Positions 8,542 through 16,181 of a DNA stretch of 34,846 nt are shown here, in pieces. The stretch's first letter is position 1, and each line of letters starts with the position of its first letter. The stretch is taken from positions 1 to 34,846 of the forward strand of contig JAFGQK010000355.1 in the NCBI GenBank assembly GCA_016935735.1. Reading direction: 5' to 3'. The position numbers were made by a program, and so were the translations under genes. Under the pieces are notes generated by a model. That model was not told where the DNA came from. It searched no databases and saw only the letters and a program-made list of their open reading frames with translations. Origin of the DNA: Spirochaetales bacterium (lineage in GTDB: Bacteria > Spirochaetota > Spirochaetia > SZUA-6 > JAFGRV01).

Positions 8542-9666
8542 TTAATGAAAGATAATATTTTCCTGTTTTATAACATCTCCGTCTGAAACAATCACTGCCC
8601 TCTGAAGAACATTGTTAAACTCACGTACATTCCCGGGCCATGTGTGCATTTTCAGTTTCTCCACTGCTTCCGGGGAAATTTTCTTCTTATTCCCGGAAAT
8701 GGATTTTATAAAATATGCACTTAAAAGAGGGATATCATCCTCCCTTTCCCTCAAAGGGGGAAGTTTGATTTCAAGGACATTAAGCCGGTAAAAAAGGTCA
8801 TTCCTGAATGTTTTGTTGTTTACTTCCTCTTTCAGGTTTTTATTTGTTGCAGCAATAATCCTTATATTCAGTTTAATAAATTGAGAGCCCCCGACATGCA
8901 TTATCTCATTTGTTTCCAGAACCCGGAGCAGCTTGGCCTGGGCAGAAAGGGACATCTCCCCGATCTCATCGAGAAAAAGGGTCCCGTTGTCGGCTTGTTC
9001 AAATAAGCCAGGTTTATTCACTGCCCCGGTAAAAGCACCTTTTTCAGATCCGAATAATTCGGATTCGACAATTGTGTCCTGGATTGCAGCACAATTAAGG
9101 GGAATAAAGGGTCCCTTATGTCTTAAAGACACCCTGTGGATTGCACGGGCAACAAGTTCCTTGCCTGTCCCACTCTCCCCAAGAATCAGGACAGGAGTAT
9201 CGTTCACTGCATACTTATGGGTAAGCTTCTTTACCGCTTTCATCACCGGACTTTCACCGACTATCTTATCTATTTCCGGGTGTACTGGAAGGTAGGATTT
9301 TCGCAGTTCTGAGTTTTGGGCTGCACGCCAGATTGCCGCTTCCAGATGCGGGAGTTCATATGGTTTTACAATATAATCATATGCCCCGGTTTTAATAGCT
9401 TGAACTATTGTCGGGATATCCCCGGACACAGTAAGCATTATCACCGGCGGCGGTGCAGGCAGGGCAACGATCTCTTTTAGTACCGTAAGCCCGTCTTTAT
9501 CCGGGAGATCAATATCAAGCAGGATAACATCCTGTTCGGTCCTCTGAACGGTTTCTATACCGCTTTGACCGGTATATGCAGAGCTCACAAGGTATTTACC
9601 GATAAGAATCATTTTCAGGTTATTCTGGGCCATAGGATCATCATCAATAAATAGTATTCGTATCAT
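8542..9666 (-). CDS. NtrC-type response regulator lacking the DNA-binding domain
   Basis: The 374-residue protein has a receiver domain (1-120) with acidic pocket D8-D10, phospho-acceptor D51 in LLDID and K101. A sigma-54 AAA+ domain follows, with Walker A GESGTGKE (163-170), the sigma-54 contact loop GAFTGA (210-215) and Walker B TLFLDEIGEM. It ends about 25 residues after the AAA+ lid motif WPGNVREFNNVLQRA, so the Fis-type helix-turn-helix usual in this family is missing. It may activate sigma-54 holoenzyme from solution, as described for HTH-less members such as Helicobacter FlgR. No sensor kinase is adjacent. The start is taken as ATG 9666, giving MIRILFIDDD; its Shine-Dalgarno site is poor and GTG 9699 is possible. 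Tandem repeats sit immediately upstream. Confidence 0.92.
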   Translation of the reverse strand: MIRILFIDDDPMAQNNLKMILIGKYLVSSAYTGQSGIETVQRTEQDVILLDIDLPDKDGLTVLKEIVALPAPPPVIMLTVSGDIPTIVQAIKTGAYDYIVKPYELPHLEAAIWRAAQNSELRKSYLPVHPEIDKIVGESPVMKAVKKLTHKYAVNDTPVLILGESGTGKELVARAIHRVSLRHKGPFIPLNCAAIQDTIVESELFGSEKGAFTGAVNKPGLFEQADNGTLFLDEIGEMSLSAQAKLLRVLETNEIMHVGGSQFIKLNIRIIAATNKNLKEEVNNKTFRNDLFYRLNVLEIKLPPLREREDDIPLLSAYFIKSISGNKKKISPEAVEKLKMHTWPGNVREFNNVLQRAVIVSDGDVIKQENIIFH

Positions 9667-9782
9667 AATTGTGGTTATAATTCTACTTTTGAACACCACC
9701 TTGTTTAAAACTATAATTGGAGTTCAACTATGTTGAACATCACCTTGTTTAAAACTATAATTGGAGTTCAACTATGTTGAAC
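9665..9782 (-). repeat. Tandem 44-bp palindromic repeats upstream of response regulator
   Basis: Two identical 42-bp units (9697-9738 and 9741-9782) are separated by AT. On the minus strand each starts with the 17-bp perfect palindrome GTTCAACATAGTTGAAC and ends AAACAAGGTG. A third, degenerate unit seems to run from about 9694 down to the regulator's start codon (GTTCAAAAG, then ATTATAACC). Related units lie at 71-156 and 6189-6226. Confidence 0.8.
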
Positions 9783-9897
9783 ACTATATCGTGTGAGTCA
9801 TTTTTTTTCAAGTATAAAATAACGAATTCTTTATGGTGCAGATATGTACCGGGAATATTATCAATAATTCCTCTTCCCGAAATGGTAAAGACCTTCC

Positions 9898-10290
9898 TTA
9901 TTCTCCTGATTTATACATAATCTCCATACTTCTCTTTGTCCCTTCCAGCTTGCTGATTACCTGGTGGGCTTCTATAAGGCGTTTGGCCATAACAGTGAGC
10001 ATCCGTATAGCGAATTTCGGATTTTGCTGTACCTTGTCTTCGAACTCCTTTTTATGAATAACCATAACCTCTGTATCCTCGATTGCTTCAACTGATGCGG
10101 TTCTTGGCTGGTGAAGAAGCAGGCAGAGTTCACCAAGGAAATCGTTCCGTTTCAGGGTGGAAAGATATACCTTTTCCGCGTTAATGGTCTTAAAAACCCT
10201 TGCTGTTCCGTTAAGGATAACATACATCTCATCTCCCGGGGATCCTTCCACACATATGATTTCACCTTTTTTGAACAAGCTTTTTTTCAT
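9898..10290 (-). CDS. Cyclic-nucleotide-binding domain protein
   Basis: The 130-residue protein is a stand-alone CRP-type cyclic-nucleotide-binding domain with a C-terminal helix and no helix-turn-helix. The phosphate-binding cassette FLGELCLLLHQPRTASVEA keeps the Glu and the Arg-Thr-Ala that hold cAMP or cGMP in this family, so nucleotide binding is plausible. The long final helix (about 90-130) could be a dimerisation helix. ATG 10290 is chosen because GGAG lies five bases before it; the frame extends 33 bases further to a non-ATG codon. It lies 148 bp after the ABC ATPase on the same strand. Its target is unknown; it may be a sensory subunit acting on a partner protein. Confidence 0.88.
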   Translation of the reverse strand: MKKSLFKKGEIICVEGSPGDEMYVILNGTARVFKTINAEKVYLSTLKRNDFLGELCLLLHQPRTASVEAIEDTEVMVIHKKEFEDKVQQNPKFAIRMLTVMAKRLIEAHQVISKLEGTKRSMEIMYKSGE

Positions 10291-10438
10291 AGCAACTCCA
10301 TAATCATTAATATAGCACAGCACAACAATAAAAAAAGTATATCTTTAGAGAATGACACTTTATATAGCGGTTATGCTTATATAAAAGATTTTAACTCCGG
10401 TTCTTGCAATGCATTCTTTAAAGAATACCGGTACCCGC

Positions 10439-11218
10439 CTATACCGGGTATATCCTTTTTTCAAGAAGTTCCCTGTAGATTGATTCTTTTGTTTTAAGCA
10501 TATTGTACGGGATCTGGTATGCCTCTTCGAGATTATCCTTTGTAAACAGTTTGCTGGTAGGCCCGAGACGTATCTGACCGTTTTTATAAAAGAGAAGCAA
10601 AAACCCGGAAAATTTTACGGTTATATCCAGTTCATGCACAGAGTATAATATGCTGGTACCGGTTTTCTTAGAATAATCAATAAAGAAATTCATGGCCTGT
10701 TCTTTTTGATATTGTTCCATGGCAAATACAGGTTCATCCATTATAATGATCTTTGAACCGTACAGGAGGCTGAATACAAGAATTGTCCTCTGGAGCTCTC
10801 CTTTGCTTATCTCCTGTGTTTTTTTATTTAATACCGGTTCAAGTTCGAAAACTTTAACAAGATCTATTATAAAGCTGTCTTCCTTCTTTTCATGAAAACC
10901 GTTTTCATATACATAATGGAGCAGGGAGTCGATATTCTCTTCTGTTTCGAATTCCATGTTTTGATAAATAAAGGAAACATACTGCTGCCTTTTCTTTTCA
11001 TCACGCAAGTATTGAGTATCAATGGTTTGAATAAGCACCCGTCCTTCCCGGGGCAGGAGAATACCCCCTGCAAGGAGCAAGAGTGTCGATTTCCCTGTCC
11101 CGTTTTGCCCTGCAAAAGAAGTAACGCCCCGGGGAAGTGTAAGGGAAAGATTCTTAAAAACCGGCTGGCTGGTATCCGGATAAGAGAAGGTAATATCATC
11201 AATTACTATTTCATCCAT
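10439..11218 (-). CDS. ABC transporter ATP-binding protein, no permease adjacent
   Basis: The 259-residue protein is one ABC ATPase domain: Walker A GQNGTGKST (37-45), Q-loop FIYQNMEF, signature ISKGELQ in place of LSGGQ, Walker B KIIIMDEP and the switch histidine in YSVHELD. The opening FSYPDTSQPVFKNLSLTL is typical of importer-type ATPases such as those of ECF and cobalt systems. No membrane subunit is adjacent on either side, so the transported substrate cannot be named. The start is ATG 11218 with AAAGGAA upstream. A 13-bp palindrome ATCCTGCCAGGAT (11241-11253) lies in the leader, followed further upstream by a hairpin repeat (11258-11330). Confidence 0.9.
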   Translation of the reverse strand: MDEIVIDDITFSYPDTSQPVFKNLSLTLPRGVTSFAGQNGTGKSTLLLLAGGILLPREGRVLIQTIDTQYLRDEKKRQQYVSFIYQNMEFETEENIDSLLHYVYENGFHEKKEDSFIIDLVKVFELEPVLNKKTQEISKGELQRTILVFSLLYGSKIIIMDEPVFAMEQYQKEQAMNFFIDYSKKTGTSILYSVHELDITVKFSGFLLLFYKNGQIRLGPTSKLFTKDNLEEAYQIPYNMLKTKESIYRELLEKRIYPV

Positions 11219-11257
11219 GAATCAAGTTCCTTTGCATGAAATCCTGCCAGGATAGAA

Positions 11258-11330
11258 GTGGAGTATCTTTAATTCCTTGTAAAATAATAAAATAAGAATA
11301 CTCCAAAGCCAATTGCAAAAAATCTGTAAC
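11258..11330 (+). repeat. Second hairpin repeat family, copy 2
   Basis: The arms GTGGAGTATCTTTAATTCCTT (11258-11278, imperfect) and AAGAATACTCC (11294-11304) are followed by AAAGCCAATTGCAAAAAATC. This matches the copy at 303-385 in both arms and in the tail. A further stem pairs CAATTGCAA with TTGCAATTG just after it. It lies in the 267-bp gap between the GH12 gene and the ABC ATPase gene; nothing else was seen in that gap. Confidence 0.55.
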
Positions 11331-11485
11331 TATTATTGGATTCTTGCAATTGACTAATGATAATATAATAAATAAAAAAAAACAAGACTATGTTATAGGT
11401 ATGCTCGAAGGAAGCAATTCCTGCCTGAATTTAAGAGATAATTAAGCGAAAATAGACGATAATCCGTAGGGTTAAGATTCTTCCC

Positions 11486-12679
11486 TTAGTTCATGGAATA
11501 GTCGTTACAGGTAAAATCCATGCCTCCGCTCGAAGAGGTTATTTCAAAACCGAACTGGGCTTTACCCACGGTAACATCACCAAACCATCCTTTGTTCCTT
11601 ATCCAGTTAAGGAGAGCTTTTACATCCACTGTTCCCGAACTGGTATTGCTTGTCCTGACAAAGGAAATAACAGTAAAACCGATATTTCCTTTATACACAT
11701 TCCAGGTGTGCCCGCCAACAGATACATTTGTTTCTTCTGCAATGGGATTTCCGTTATCATCCCAGCTTCCTGCAATAGGACCAACGGCACCGGTTTTATT
11801 TACCCAGATCATGATTTCATATTGATCATTGTCTGCCCATATGTCGTAGGTAGTTGCATAAGAACCGTTCCCGGGAACAGTCACATTAAAGCTGCTTGAT
11901 AGACTGCTTATTGAACTTATCGCCCTGTTTATTTCCTTTGATACATTCGGATATGATTTCACTCCACTGGTATCCGGATGATCTGCGGTAACACCCCAGT
12001 TACTGTATGATTCTGCCCATATACATTGTGTCCCTGCACCATCGCCCCAGATATTATTGTAGATTATATAGTCCCCGGTTTCCCATTTGTCCCATTCACC
12101 ACAGGCAACCCACGGACCTTCACCCATTCTGCATTCATCATTACAGGCGCCCTGCAATACCCATGTATCATACTCACTGGCTGAATTTTCTTCGGGATTC
12201 TGATTATATGAAAAATAATTATTACGGTATAAATTACAGTTGTATTGAACAAGGGTTCCGCTCTCGCCATACACGACTGCCGAATTCCATACAGGATATC
12301 CTGCACAGCTTACGCTTTCCCCGCCAGTCGGGCCCGGGGTTTGATCCGGCGGGGTTGTCGGATCGGGTGTAACAGGAGTGGATGTCGGATCTGGTGTCGG
12401 CCCGGGAGTTTCCCCGCAGGGAAAATCTGTTACCAGACCCACATAGTACTGGGCAATTAACAGGGCATCTACAATATCGATCCCGCCATCGCAATTCACA
12501 TCAGCCTGATTTGCATTAAAAGGATTCGGATTTAAACCAACATAATACTGGGCTGTTAAAAGTGCATCGACGATGTCAATAGTGCTGTCACTATTGACAT
12601 CGCCCAGCGTTTGTCCGGATACAACCGGGAGAAATACAATAAAAAAAACAAAAACAAAGAAAATAAAATTTTTTTTCAT
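11486..12679 (-). CDS. Secreted GH12 endoglucanase-type enzyme with dockerin and CBM5/12-like module
   Basis: The 397-residue secreted protein has four parts. A signal peptide ends near residue 22. A type-I dockerin (25-83) follows, with two calcium loops DVNSDSTIDIVD and DVNCDGGIDIVD, each followed by ALL-AQYYVGL. A Pro/Thr linker (90-118) leads to a CBM5/12-like module (about 124-180; YPVWNSAVVYGESGTLVQY). The rest is a glycoside hydrolase family 12 domain, with the predicted nucleophile E288 in QYEIMIWVN and acid/base E379 in FGFEI. GH12 enzymes cleave beta-1,4-glucan or xyloglucan with retention. The start has AAAGGAGT seven bases upstream. A dockerin at the N-terminus is unusual, and no cohesin protein is encoded here, so its anchor is unknown. 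The gene stands alone. Confidence 0.92.
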   Translation of the reverse strand: MKKNFIFFVFVFFIVFLPVVSGQTLGDVNSDSTIDIVDALLTAQYYVGLNPNPFNANQADVNCDGGIDIVDALLIAQYYVGLVTDFPCGETPGPTPDPTSTPVTPDPTTPPDQTPGPTGGESVSCAGYPVWNSAVVYGESGTLVQYNCNLYRNNYFSYNQNPEENSASEYDTWVLQGACNDECRMGEGPWVACGEWDKWETGDYIIYNNIWGDGAGTQCIWAESYSNWGVTADHPDTSGVKSYPNVSKEINRAISSISSLSSSFNVTVPGNGSYATTYDIWADNDQYEIMIWVNKTGAVGPIAGSWDDNGNPIAEETNVSVGGHTWNVYKGNIGFTVISFVRTSNTSSGTVDVKALLNWIRNKGWFGDVTVGKAQFGFEITSSSGGMDFTCNDYSMN

Positions 12680-12841
12680 TTTATACTCCTTTTACTTTAT
12701 GAACACCTTTTTAAGCATATAGATGATTTTATCATATCATGAATTCTCGAGAAACTAAGAGAATTATAGATTAATTCAGGTAGAAATTTTAGAAATAGCA
12801 GCAATATTCACAATAATCTTTTAAACTGAATAGCCAGAACG

Positions 12842-12870
12842 ATGAAAAACAGATATAAATGGCATATAAT
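12842..12870 (+). promoter_or_regulatory. Possible promoter of thioredoxin-like gene
   Basis: TATAAT at 12865-12870 is preceded by ATGAAA (four of six matches to TTGACA) after 17 bases. A transcript from here would have a leader of about 45-50 nt before the ATG at 12925. Confidence 0.4.
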
Positions 12871-12924
12871 GTTATAGAGAATGAAATAATAATGCAGAAA
12901 AGGGGTTAAGTAAAGGAGTTGTAC

Positions 12925-13752
12925 ATGAAAAAGGGATTTGTACTAATCGTGTTATTTATAATTTTTCATATATCTGCCCATGCAGATGAAATAACCTGGT
13001 ATACAAAAATTTCAAAAGCTCTGGAAGCTTCAAAAGAACAGAAACGGTATATCATGATCGACATATATACAGACTGGTGTAAGTGGTGCAAGGAACTGGA
13101 TAAAAAAACCTATACCCATCCTTCTGTAATCAAACTTTCAAAAACCCTGGTAAATGTAAAAATAAATCCGGAAACAGATCCGGAAGCGAAAGAGTTTCTT
13201 AAATCATACAAGATCGACGGATTTCCCACTATTCTTTTTATTGACTGGGAAAAGAAATTAATCGGAAAAATCGGGGGATTTCTGGAAGGCGAGGCTTTTG
13301 CCAGGCAGGCAGATAAAATCCTCTCTTCTTCCCAAACGATTGCAAAACTAAAGGAAGAGCATTCAAAAGGAAAAATCGAAAGCTCGGAAGCCCTTATCTC
13401 TCTTTTACTTGAATTGGAATACCAGGATCAGGCCATTGCTGTTATCGAAGAACTCCGTCTGTGGAATAAACTGCCCGGAAAAATTAAGTATTATTATCTT
13501 GTTGCTTATACATATCTTTCGATTGAATATTTTCATACAGCCCTCACCCTTTTTGATAATATCCTCACTCAATTCAAACCGGGAGATACGCCCGATGACC
13601 AGGATTATTATTACAAATCCACGTATTATAAAGGATTTGCCCTGGCTTCTTTAGGCATGATGGATGAATGCAAAAAGATTGTGGACATATATAAAAATGA
13701 TACAAATAATCCGTATGCCCGTTATTTTGAAGGATTGCTCAAGAAAGAATAG
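12925..13752 (+). CDS. Exported thioredoxin-fold protein with helical C-terminal half
   Basis: The 275-residue protein has a signal peptide of about 20 residues (ending SAHA) and then a thioredoxin fold with the redox motif WCKWC (51-55) and the cis-proline loop GFPTILFID (P101). This places it among the DUF255/thioredoxin-7-like exported disulphide proteins. From about residue 140 the chain is helical and TPR-like. It probably reduces or isomerises disulphides, or serves as a chaperone, in the periplasm; the substrate is unknown. The start is ATG 12925, with AAAGGAG six bases before it; reading from TTG 12919 is less likely. The 3' end overlaps the convergent protease gene by 31 bp. Confidence 0.88.
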   Translation: MKKGFVLIVLFIIFHISAHADEITWYTKISKALEASKEQKRYIMIDIYTDWCKWCKELDKKTYTHPSVIKLSKTLVNVKINPETDPEAKEFLKSYKIDGFPTILFIDWEKKLIGKIGGFLEGEAFARQADKILSSSQTIAKLKEEHSKGKIESSEALISLLLELEYQDQAIAVIEELRLWNKLPGKIKYYYLVAYTYLSIEYFHTALTLFDNILTQFKPGDTPDDQDYYYKSTYYKGFALASLGMMDECKKIVDIYKNDTNNPYARYFEGLLKKE

Positions 13753-15893
13753 GAATGTCCCGGTTGTTTACTTTTTAAAGGAATGTGGAGAAGCAGTACC
13801 GGGACATTATCCTTTATATTAATGGAAAAAGCGATTTCTTTCCATATCTCTGTATCTGTTTTCGCTTTGTGGAATTGAATGGCAGATATGACAGCAAACA
13901 CAGATCCGACAGATATGGCAACAAGCCCGGTACAGGCAAGAGTTAATCCTGTCCATTTTAAAACAACATAATCATCATAACTCCCGGAAAGGTCTATTGC
14001 CACGGGATCATTGTTGATAATCAATCCCGTAACAAGGAAAAGAACACCTGCTCCGAGAGCCGGGTACCCTATCCATGCATCGATACCACCCCTGACTGCC
14101 GGGGAAAATTCATAAACAATATGAATGGCAGCATTCTTATCTTTTTCCAATTCTATCTTCTCGCAATAATCTTTATACTTTTCCGTTTTAATCCGTATTT
14201 CATAATTCCCCACACGGGTTTCATAGGTGTTATTCTGTAATTTCTCTGTAATATCGTTATTATTCAACAATACCTTGCTTTCCGGTAAAAGGTTTACAAA
14301 GCGGATACCGGATATATAATATTCGGGAGTAAAGTCTATCTTTTTATTTTCTGTAATCTCAAAGGTAAGGGAAGCTTCCTTGAAAATTTTGTTTGTAAAA
14401 GTAAAAGTCCAGTTCCCGGCAACAATCCATATCTCATTTTTTACAGAAAATGTATACTCATCTTTTTCATTACTCACTTTGATTTGTGTTTTTTCAGGTA
14501 AAGAATCCCGGAATGTAATCTGATATACTTTCACAAGTTCCCCGGCAATACGTATGGTATCTTTCTTTTTTACGACGATCTCTTTCTCATAATCCTGGTA
14601 TCCGGTTTTTTTAAGTTTTAATGTGTGTTTTTCTGCGGTAATATCGGAAAGGGCAATCGGGGTTTCACCCCTTGTTTTCCCATCTATCAATACTACCGCA
14701 CCCGCCGGGCTGGATTCGATAAAGAGATTCCCCAGGTACTTTCCCATTTTCGGGCTATAGGTAACAATATCTGTTCTTTCTGCAATTACTTTCAATTGAA
14801 TTCCATGGTATTCTTCCCCGGATTCAATTCTTAAAAAGCCTTCACCGGGCTCAAGGTCGCTTATAAGAAGCGGGGTGGTTCCTTTGAATAGATCATTTAT
14901 ATACACATTATACGGTTTCTCCAGTTTAATAAAAAGGGATTTCCCTGTCTGGAGTATTTCCCTTTTTTCACCTGTTACAGAGGAGGTACCGGAAGTATAT
15001 CTGGTAGAAGTATTTTCATTCAATGTTATAAGGTTATTCTGTTTTGTGTCCTTAAGCCATTTGAAAATTCTTTTTGCAGGAATTGCAAAGAAAATGGTAC
15101 TTTCTACTTTTGCTACATTTACCCCAATAACCTCACCTTCCAGGTTTATAAGAGGCCCCCCGGAATTCCCGAAATTAATAGAAGCAGAATGCTGAATTCC
15201 CCATATTTCGTTCCGTATTGCAGAAATATTCCCTGTTGTGAGTGTCGATTTAAGCTCTTTGAATTTCAAAAACAGATCAAATACGGACTGGAGGGGATAA
15301 CCCAGGGCGATGACGGTTTTACCTACCTTGAGGTTATCGGAATCTCCAAGCGGGATCGCTGTATAGTTTTCATCTGCCGGTATCTTGAGTATAGCGATAT
15401 CAAGGTTTTTATTCGATTTAACGATCTCGAATGTTTTCTGTATTTCATTCTTTACTGTAAGCCGGAAATGAAACTCCGATTTTTTAAAAAGTACCTTGAA
15501 ATCACCCATAACCTGTTCAAACTCTTTATCGGACAATAAATTTTCCGGGAGGTCATTTAAGATTGCATTCATCAATCCCCAGAAGATTTTATCCCTGTAT
15601 TCATCGAGGTCGCTTATATCGATAACATGATGATTGGTAATAATATGTCCTTCACTTGAAATAAAAAAACCCGATCCGCTTGCAATGGTAAAATAGGTAT
15701 CGAGCATTTTCATCTTATAATGATTTTCAAGCCTTTTAAAAAGCTCTGCATGTTTTACTCTGGAAGATTCAAAGTAAAGAGTCTGTTGAACATATACGAT
15801 GGAATTTTTGTATGTTTCAAAAATTTCTGTCACTTCTTCCCCGGCACATACAAAAAAAGAAAGAAAAAGTAATGGAATGATACATTTTTGCAT
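13722..15893 (-). CDS. HtrA-like trypsin-fold protease with PEGA domains and C-terminal membrane anchor
   Basis: The 723-residue exported protein has an N-terminal signal peptide (cleavage near residue 17) and an S1C-type protease domain with the complete triad H89 (TNHHVI), D165 (NLDIAIL) and S244 (GNSGGPL). No PDZ domain is visible. Two PEGA-type beta domains follow (about 313-365 and 387-450; the second has the hallmark AVVLIDGKTRGETP), then further beta-rich repeats to about 600. Two hydrophobic segments lie near 610-670. PEGA domains are thought to bind cell-wall or surface polymers, so an envelope-bound protease is likely. The start has GGAG upstream and a consensus-like promoter at 15929-15957. 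The end overlaps the convergent thioredoxin-like gene. Confidence 0.9.
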   Translation of the reverse strand: MQKCIIPLLFLSFFVCAGEEVTEIFETYKNSIVYVQQTLYFESSRVKHAELFKRLENHYKMKMLDTYFTIASGSGFFISSEGHIITNHHVIDISDLDEYRDKIFWGLMNAILNDLPENLLSDKEFEQVMGDFKVLFKKSEFHFRLTVKNEIQKTFEIVKSNKNLDIAILKIPADENYTAIPLGDSDNLKVGKTVIALGYPLQSVFDLFLKFKELKSTLTTGNISAIRNEIWGIQHSASINFGNSGGPLINLEGEVIGVNVAKVESTIFFAIPAKRIFKWLKDTKQNNLITLNENTSTRYTSGTSSVTGEKREILQTGKSLFIKLEKPYNVYINDLFKGTTPLLISDLEPGEGFLRIESGEEYHGIQLKVIAERTDIVTYSPKMGKYLGNLFIESSPAGAVVLIDGKTRGETPIALSDITAEKHTLKLKKTGYQDYEKEIVVKKKDTIRIAGELVKVYQITFRDSLPEKTQIKVSNEKDEYTFSVKNEIWIVAGNWTFTFTNKIFKEASLTFEITENKKIDFTPEYYISGIRFVNLLPESKVLLNNNDITEKLQNNTYETRVGNYEIRIKTEKYKDYCEKIELEKDKNAAIHIVYEFSPAVRGGIDAWIGYPALGAGVLFLVTGLIINNDPVAIDLSGSYDDYVVLKWTGLTLACTGLVAISVGSVFAVISAIQFHKAKTDTEIWKEIAFSINIKDNVPVLLLHIPLKSKQPGHSYSFLSNPSK
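13754..13808. terminator. Long inverted repeat at convergent gene ends
   Basis: An 11-bp perfect inverted repeat, AATGTCCCGGT (13754-13764) and ACCGGGACATT (13798-13808), begins one base after the stop of the plus-strand thioredoxin-like gene. It lies inside the 3' end of the minus-strand protease gene. It can form a stem with a 33-base loop on either transcript and may stop the plus-strand transcript. There is no clear T-run. Confidence 0.45.
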
Positions 15894-15928
15894 CTCGTTA
15901 CTCCGGTAAGGATATTAATCTCCATTTC

Positions 15929-15957
15929 ATTATCCTGGTAAACAAATGTTTTGTCAA
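15929..15957 (-). promoter_or_regulatory. Sigma-70 type promoter of the protease gene
   Basis: On the minus strand TTGACA (15952-15957) is followed after exactly 17 bases by GATAAT (15929-15934). The implied start site leaves a leader of about 30 nt before the ATG at 15893. Confidence 0.75.
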
Positions 15958-16181
15958 CCCACCCGCCATAGGCCGGACTGACACCGGGATTCCTTATTTT
16001 TTTATAAAAAAAAATTATTCCTGTGACAATATAACTCCCGCTTTACTTTATTTTTTTAGAATATACGATGGGTTTTCTGATGAACCACTTTAGCAGGAAA
16101 GGAGGTGTGAATATAAAATCAATATAATTAAAATAAAATTGTAAGTTTTACAATAAATAATCTATTAATGGAGGAAATTTG

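Noticed and set aside
9697-9782. Tandem repeats considered as a CRISPR array
   Set aside because: Only two units with a two-base spacer, no cas genes, and copies dispersed elsewhere in the window.
12697-12725. Possible degenerate copy of the 42-bp repeat upstream of the GH12 gene
   Set aside because: It shares only AAAGGTGTTCA and part of the AT-rich arm, without the palindrome; this could be chance in AT-rich DNA.
16068-16127. 19-codon plus-strand frame before the four-repeat gene
   Set aside because: No upstream Shine-Dalgarno site for its ATG and no recognised family; the Shine-Dalgarno sequence inside it is reported separately.
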